64,000 nucleotides of DNA from NCBI GenBank assembly GCA_045652745.1, contig JAZRUW010000012.1:62001-126000 (forward strand). The letters run 5' to 3'. Shown one piece after another: positions 61,539 through 64,000 of this stretch. The number at the start of each line of letters is the position of its first letter. Position 1 is the stretch's first letter. The notes beneath the pieces are model-generated. The model did not search any database, had not been told where the DNA came from, and worked only from the letters and a program-made list of their open reading frames with translations. The translations under genes and the position numbers were made by a program. The DNA comes from RGIG2041 sp045652745. GTDB taxonomy: Bacteria > Bacillota > Clostridia > UBA1381 > UMGS1253.

Positions 61539-63725
61539 GTGGAAAATCAGAATTTTACACCGCAAATCATTACGGATACACTCAAAGACAACTACATGCC
61601 GTATGCGATGAGCGTAATTATTTCGCGTGCCATCCCGGAAATTGACGGCTTTAAGCCTTCGCACAGAAAACTTTTATATACGATGTATAAAATGGGCCTT
61701 TTAAACGGCGCACGCACGAAATCCGCCAACGTTGTGGGTCAGACGATGCGTTTAAATCCGCACGGCGATATGGCGATTTACGAAACGATGGTGCGCTTAA
61801 CGCGCGGTCACGAGGCACTTTTGCATCCGTTTGTAGACTCCAAGGGTAACTTCGGTAAGCGTTATTCGCGCGATATGGCGTTTGCCGCTTCGCGTTACAC
61901 CGAGGTCAAGCTTGATGCCATCTGTTCGGAAATCTTTGCGGATATGGACAAAAACACCGTGGAGTTTGTCGACAACTACGATGCGACCATGAAAGAGCCG
62001 ACCCTGTTGCCGACGGCGTTTCCGAATATTTTAGTCAACCCCAACGAGGGTATTGCGGTCGGTATGGCTTCACAGATTGCAAGCTTTAACTTAAAAGAGG
62101 TCTGTGCGGCGACGATTGCGTTTATGAATGACGAATTTGCGGATTTGTCTGCGCTTATGCCGGCACCGGATTTTTCGACGGGCGGCGTACTTCTTTATAA
62201 CAAAGAGGAGATGGACAAAATCTATGAAACGGGGCGCGGCAGCTTCAAACTGCGCTCGGTATACACATACGACAAAAAGAACAACTGCATTGAAATTACC
62301 GAAATTCCGTACTCGACCAGCATTGAAGCCATCATTGAAAAACTGGCCGAACTGATCAAAGCGGGCAAGGTACGCGAAATCAGCGATGTGCGCGACGAAT
62401 CGGATAAGAGCGGTTTAAAACTGACGCTTGACTTAAAGCGCGGTACGGATGCCGATGCGCTGATGACGCGTCTGTTTAAAATGACGCCGCTGGAGGCATC
62501 GTTTGGTTGCAACTTTAACTTGCTCATTCACAGCCGTCCGATTGTGCTCGGCGTGCGTGGTATTCTGGATGAGTGGGTGAAATTCCGTATGGATTGCGTC
62601 AAGCGCGGTCTGGCATACGATATTGAGCAAAAGAGCGCAAAACTTCACTTGCTCGAAGGTTTAAAGAAGATTTTGCTGGACATCGACAAAGCCATCAGCA
62701 TCATCCGACATACCGAGCAGGAAGCGATGGTTATTCCGAATTTGATGCGCGGCTTTGACATTGATGAAATTCAGGCAGAGTATGTGGCGGACATCAAATT
62801 GCGTAACTTAAACCGTGAATACATTTTAAAGCGTGTAGAAGATATTGAAGCATTAAAGGAAGAAATTGCGAACCTCAATAAGACGCTTGCAAGCAACCGT
62901 CTGGTGAAAAAGCTGATTGCAAAACAGCTTGAGGCGATTGCGAAAAAGTACGGCGCGGACAGAAAGACGCAGATTGTCAACGATGACGAAGTGGAGCATT
63001 TTGATGCGAAAGTAGTGATTGCCGATTTTGCGCTGACCATCTTCTTTACAAAGGAAAATTACATCAAGAAGGTGTCGGCGGTATCACTTCGTTCTTCGGG
63101 TACGGAGCACGCGCTCAAAGAAGGCGATGTGATTTTGTCTGCGCAGGAAACCAACAACCGTTTCGATTTGGTGATGTTTTCTGACCGACAGAACGTGTAT
63201 AAAACGCGCATCAGCGATTTGCCGGAGGGCAAGGTGAGCAAAATGGGCGAGTATTTGCCGAATTTGTTGCAGATGGAGCCGGGCGAAAAGATTATCTTTG
63301 TTTTGCCGACCGAAAAGTACGAGGGCAATTTGATGTTTGCTTTTGAAAACGGTAAGATGGCAAAGGTGCCGCTTTCGGCATACGCGACCAAGACCAACCG
63401 TAAAAAGCTGACCAATGCGTATTACGGCGGCTCTAAACTGGTGAAAATTCTGTATTTGGGCGAGGAAGACAAGGAGTTTATGGTGTATTCCAACCTCGGC
63501 AAGGCGCTGTATCTGCACTCGTCTAAGGTGGCGCTCAAAACCACCAAGACTACGCAGGGCGTGCAGGTGATGATTTCCAAAAAAGGCAGCGTGGTTTCCA
63601 ATGTGGAGCCGATTGAAACCTGCGGTATAGAAGATATTTCGTATTACAAAACAAAGAATATTCCTGCGATGGGCAATTTCCTGCTCGATGAGGATACGCC
63701 CGAAAAGCAGGTAGCGTTGTTTTAA
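61539..63725 (+). CDS. Divergent type IIA topoisomerase cleavage subunit (ParC/GyrA-like)
   Basis: 728 residues. Winged-helix/tower region with the start YMPYAMSVIISRAIPEIDGFKPSHRK and the catalytic tyrosine in FAASRYTEVKLD (usual AAAMRYTE), with GNFGKRYSRDMAF before it. Coiled-coil and a shortened C-terminal beta-propeller-like region with weak GyrA-box similarity, closer to ParC length. Start is GTG 61539, seven bases after AAGGAGGT; an earlier GTG lies within that ribosome site. Forms a heterotetramer with the preceding gene product. Confidence 0.88.
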   Translation: MENQNFTPQIITDTLKDNYMPYAMSVIISRAIPEIDGFKPSHRKLLYTMYKMGLLNGARTKSANVVGQTMRLNPHGDMAIYETMVRLTRGHEALLHPFVDSKGNFGKRYSRDMAFAASRYTEVKLDAICSEIFADMDKNTVEFVDNYDATMKEPTLLPTAFPNILVNPNEGIAVGMASQIASFNLKEVCAATIAFMNDEFADLSALMPAPDFSTGGVLLYNKEEMDKIYETGRGSFKLRSVYTYDKKNNCIEITEIPYSTSIEAIIEKLAELIKAGKVREISDVRDESDKSGLKLTLDLKRGTDADALMTRLFKMTPLEASFGCNFNLLIHSRPIVLGVRGILDEWVKFRMDCVKRGLAYDIEQKSAKLHLLEGLKKILLDIDKAISIIRHTEQEAMVIPNLMRGFDIDEIQAEYVADIKLRNLNREYILKRVEDIEALKEEIANLNKTLASNRLVKKLIAKQLEAIAKKYGADRKTQIVNDDEVEHFDAKVVIADFALTIFFTKENYIKKVSAVSLRSSGTEHALKEGDVILSAQETNNRFDLVMFSDRQNVYKTRISDLPEGKVSKMGEYLPNLLQMEPGEKIIFVLPTEKYEGNLMFAFENGKMAKVPLSAYATKTNRKKLTNAYYGGSKLVKILYLGEEDKEFMVYSNLGKALYLHSSKVALKTTKTTQGVQVMISKKGSVVSNVEPIETCGIEDISYYKTKNIPAMGNFLLDEDTPEKQVALF

Positions 63726-63748
63726 AACATAAAAAGGATGTGACAGAT

Positions 63749-64000
63749 ATGCTCGAATATGAAGAGTTTCGATTGGAAATGGAAGGCTTGACCGATAAGA
63801 TTACGGAATTGAAAGATGCGCTCGATATAGCCGGCGCGCTGGAAAAGGTTGCGGCTTTGGAAGAAGAAACAACCAAACCGGATTTTTATACGGATATGGA
63901 AAATTCGCAGAAGGTACTCCAGCAGGCAAAGCAGTTAAAAGATAAGGTAGAGCGTTATGAAAGACTGGTGTCCGATTGGGAGGATGCAAAAACTTTGGTG
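63749..64000 (+). CDS. prfB: Peptide chain release factor 2, 5' part
   Basis: 84 residues visible, continuing beyond the window. The helical N-terminal domain reads LEYEEFRLEMEGLTDKI...LDIAGALEKVAALEEETTKPDFYTD, the typical RF2 opening, with KPDFYTD matching the conserved PDFW.D. At the place where many bacteria have an in-frame TGA with a +1 programmed frameshift, this frame simply reads GCG-CTC-GAT. Start ATG 63749 with AAGGA upstream. The catalytic GGQ and the SPF recognition motif lie outside the window. Confidence 0.85.
   Translation, partial: MLEYEEFRLEMEGLTDKITELKDALDIAGALEKVAALEEETTKPDFYTDMENSQKVLQQAKQLKDKVERYERLVSDWEDAKTLV

Overview
The window reads as a chromosomal stretch of a low-to-middle GC Firmicute of class Clostridia, probably an uncultured gut-type relative of Oscillospirales/Eubacteriales. 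The pointers are strong AGGAGG-type ribosome sites, Firmicutes-style TTGACA/TATAAT promoters, several copper-amine-oxidase-N-terminal (stalk) surface proteins, an S-layer-homology protein, an AbrB/SpoVT regulator, a SpoIID/LytB protein, an Hpr with a Ser46-type site, the GGGtGRT/IscU-like pair and a COG2509 FAD protein. No species can be named from sequence alone.

Layout. 1-5.2 kb: tail of a surface protein, lipid kinase, ABC exporter, glutamine synthetase, tRNA-Leu. 5.4-10.5 kb (minus strand): FAD dehydrogenase, RluA-type pseudouridine synthase, argH and argG, with an ArgR-like operator before argG. 10.6-18.5 kb (plus): ruvC, ruvA, ruvB, a cell-wall amidase, a SpoIID-like protein, queA and tgt, that is Holliday-junction processing, wall remodelling and queuosine tRNA modification. 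18.6-19.1 kb: ptsH and tRNA-Pro.

19.1-30.9 kb is AT-richer, gene-poor and contains decayed fragments, and looks like an acquired island beginning at tRNA-Pro. It carries a tocopherol-cyclase-like protein, a YyaL-type thioredoxin-domain protein, a 1579-residue SLH surface protein, a TetR regulator and a tyrosine recombinase. The most interesting signal of the window lies here. Two 32-bp dif-like sites at 29346-29377 and 29609-29640 sit beside the recombinase and bracket the only good promoter of the TetR gene. Their outer arms are in direct orientation, but the inner 16 bp of one is the exact reverse complement of the other. I read this as a candidate recombinase-switched promoter upstream of a TetR-surface-protein module.

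31-43.8 kb: an IscU-like protein with a GGGtGRT protein, a duplicated M23-peptidase/stalk-domain region with an XRE regulator and a 17-bp palindromic operator inside a promoter, valS, DUF421/DUF4363 genes, nifS and nifU. 44-54.2 kb: an NSS transporter, an orphan MsmK-type ATPase, an EF-G-like GTPase, secF/secD, glyS, an AbrB regulator and yebC. 54.2-64 kb: tRNA-Pro, tRNA-Arg and a broken tRNA-Arg copy, a DUF3048 lipoprotein, fucI with a divergent AraC regulator, a divergent topoisomerase IV-like gene pair, and the start of prfB without its usual programmed frameshift.

Intergenic DNA is unusually rich in palindromic repeats. The clearest is a 271-bp element flanked by a 10-bp direct repeat that has split a terminator hairpin between the DUF3048 gene and fucI.
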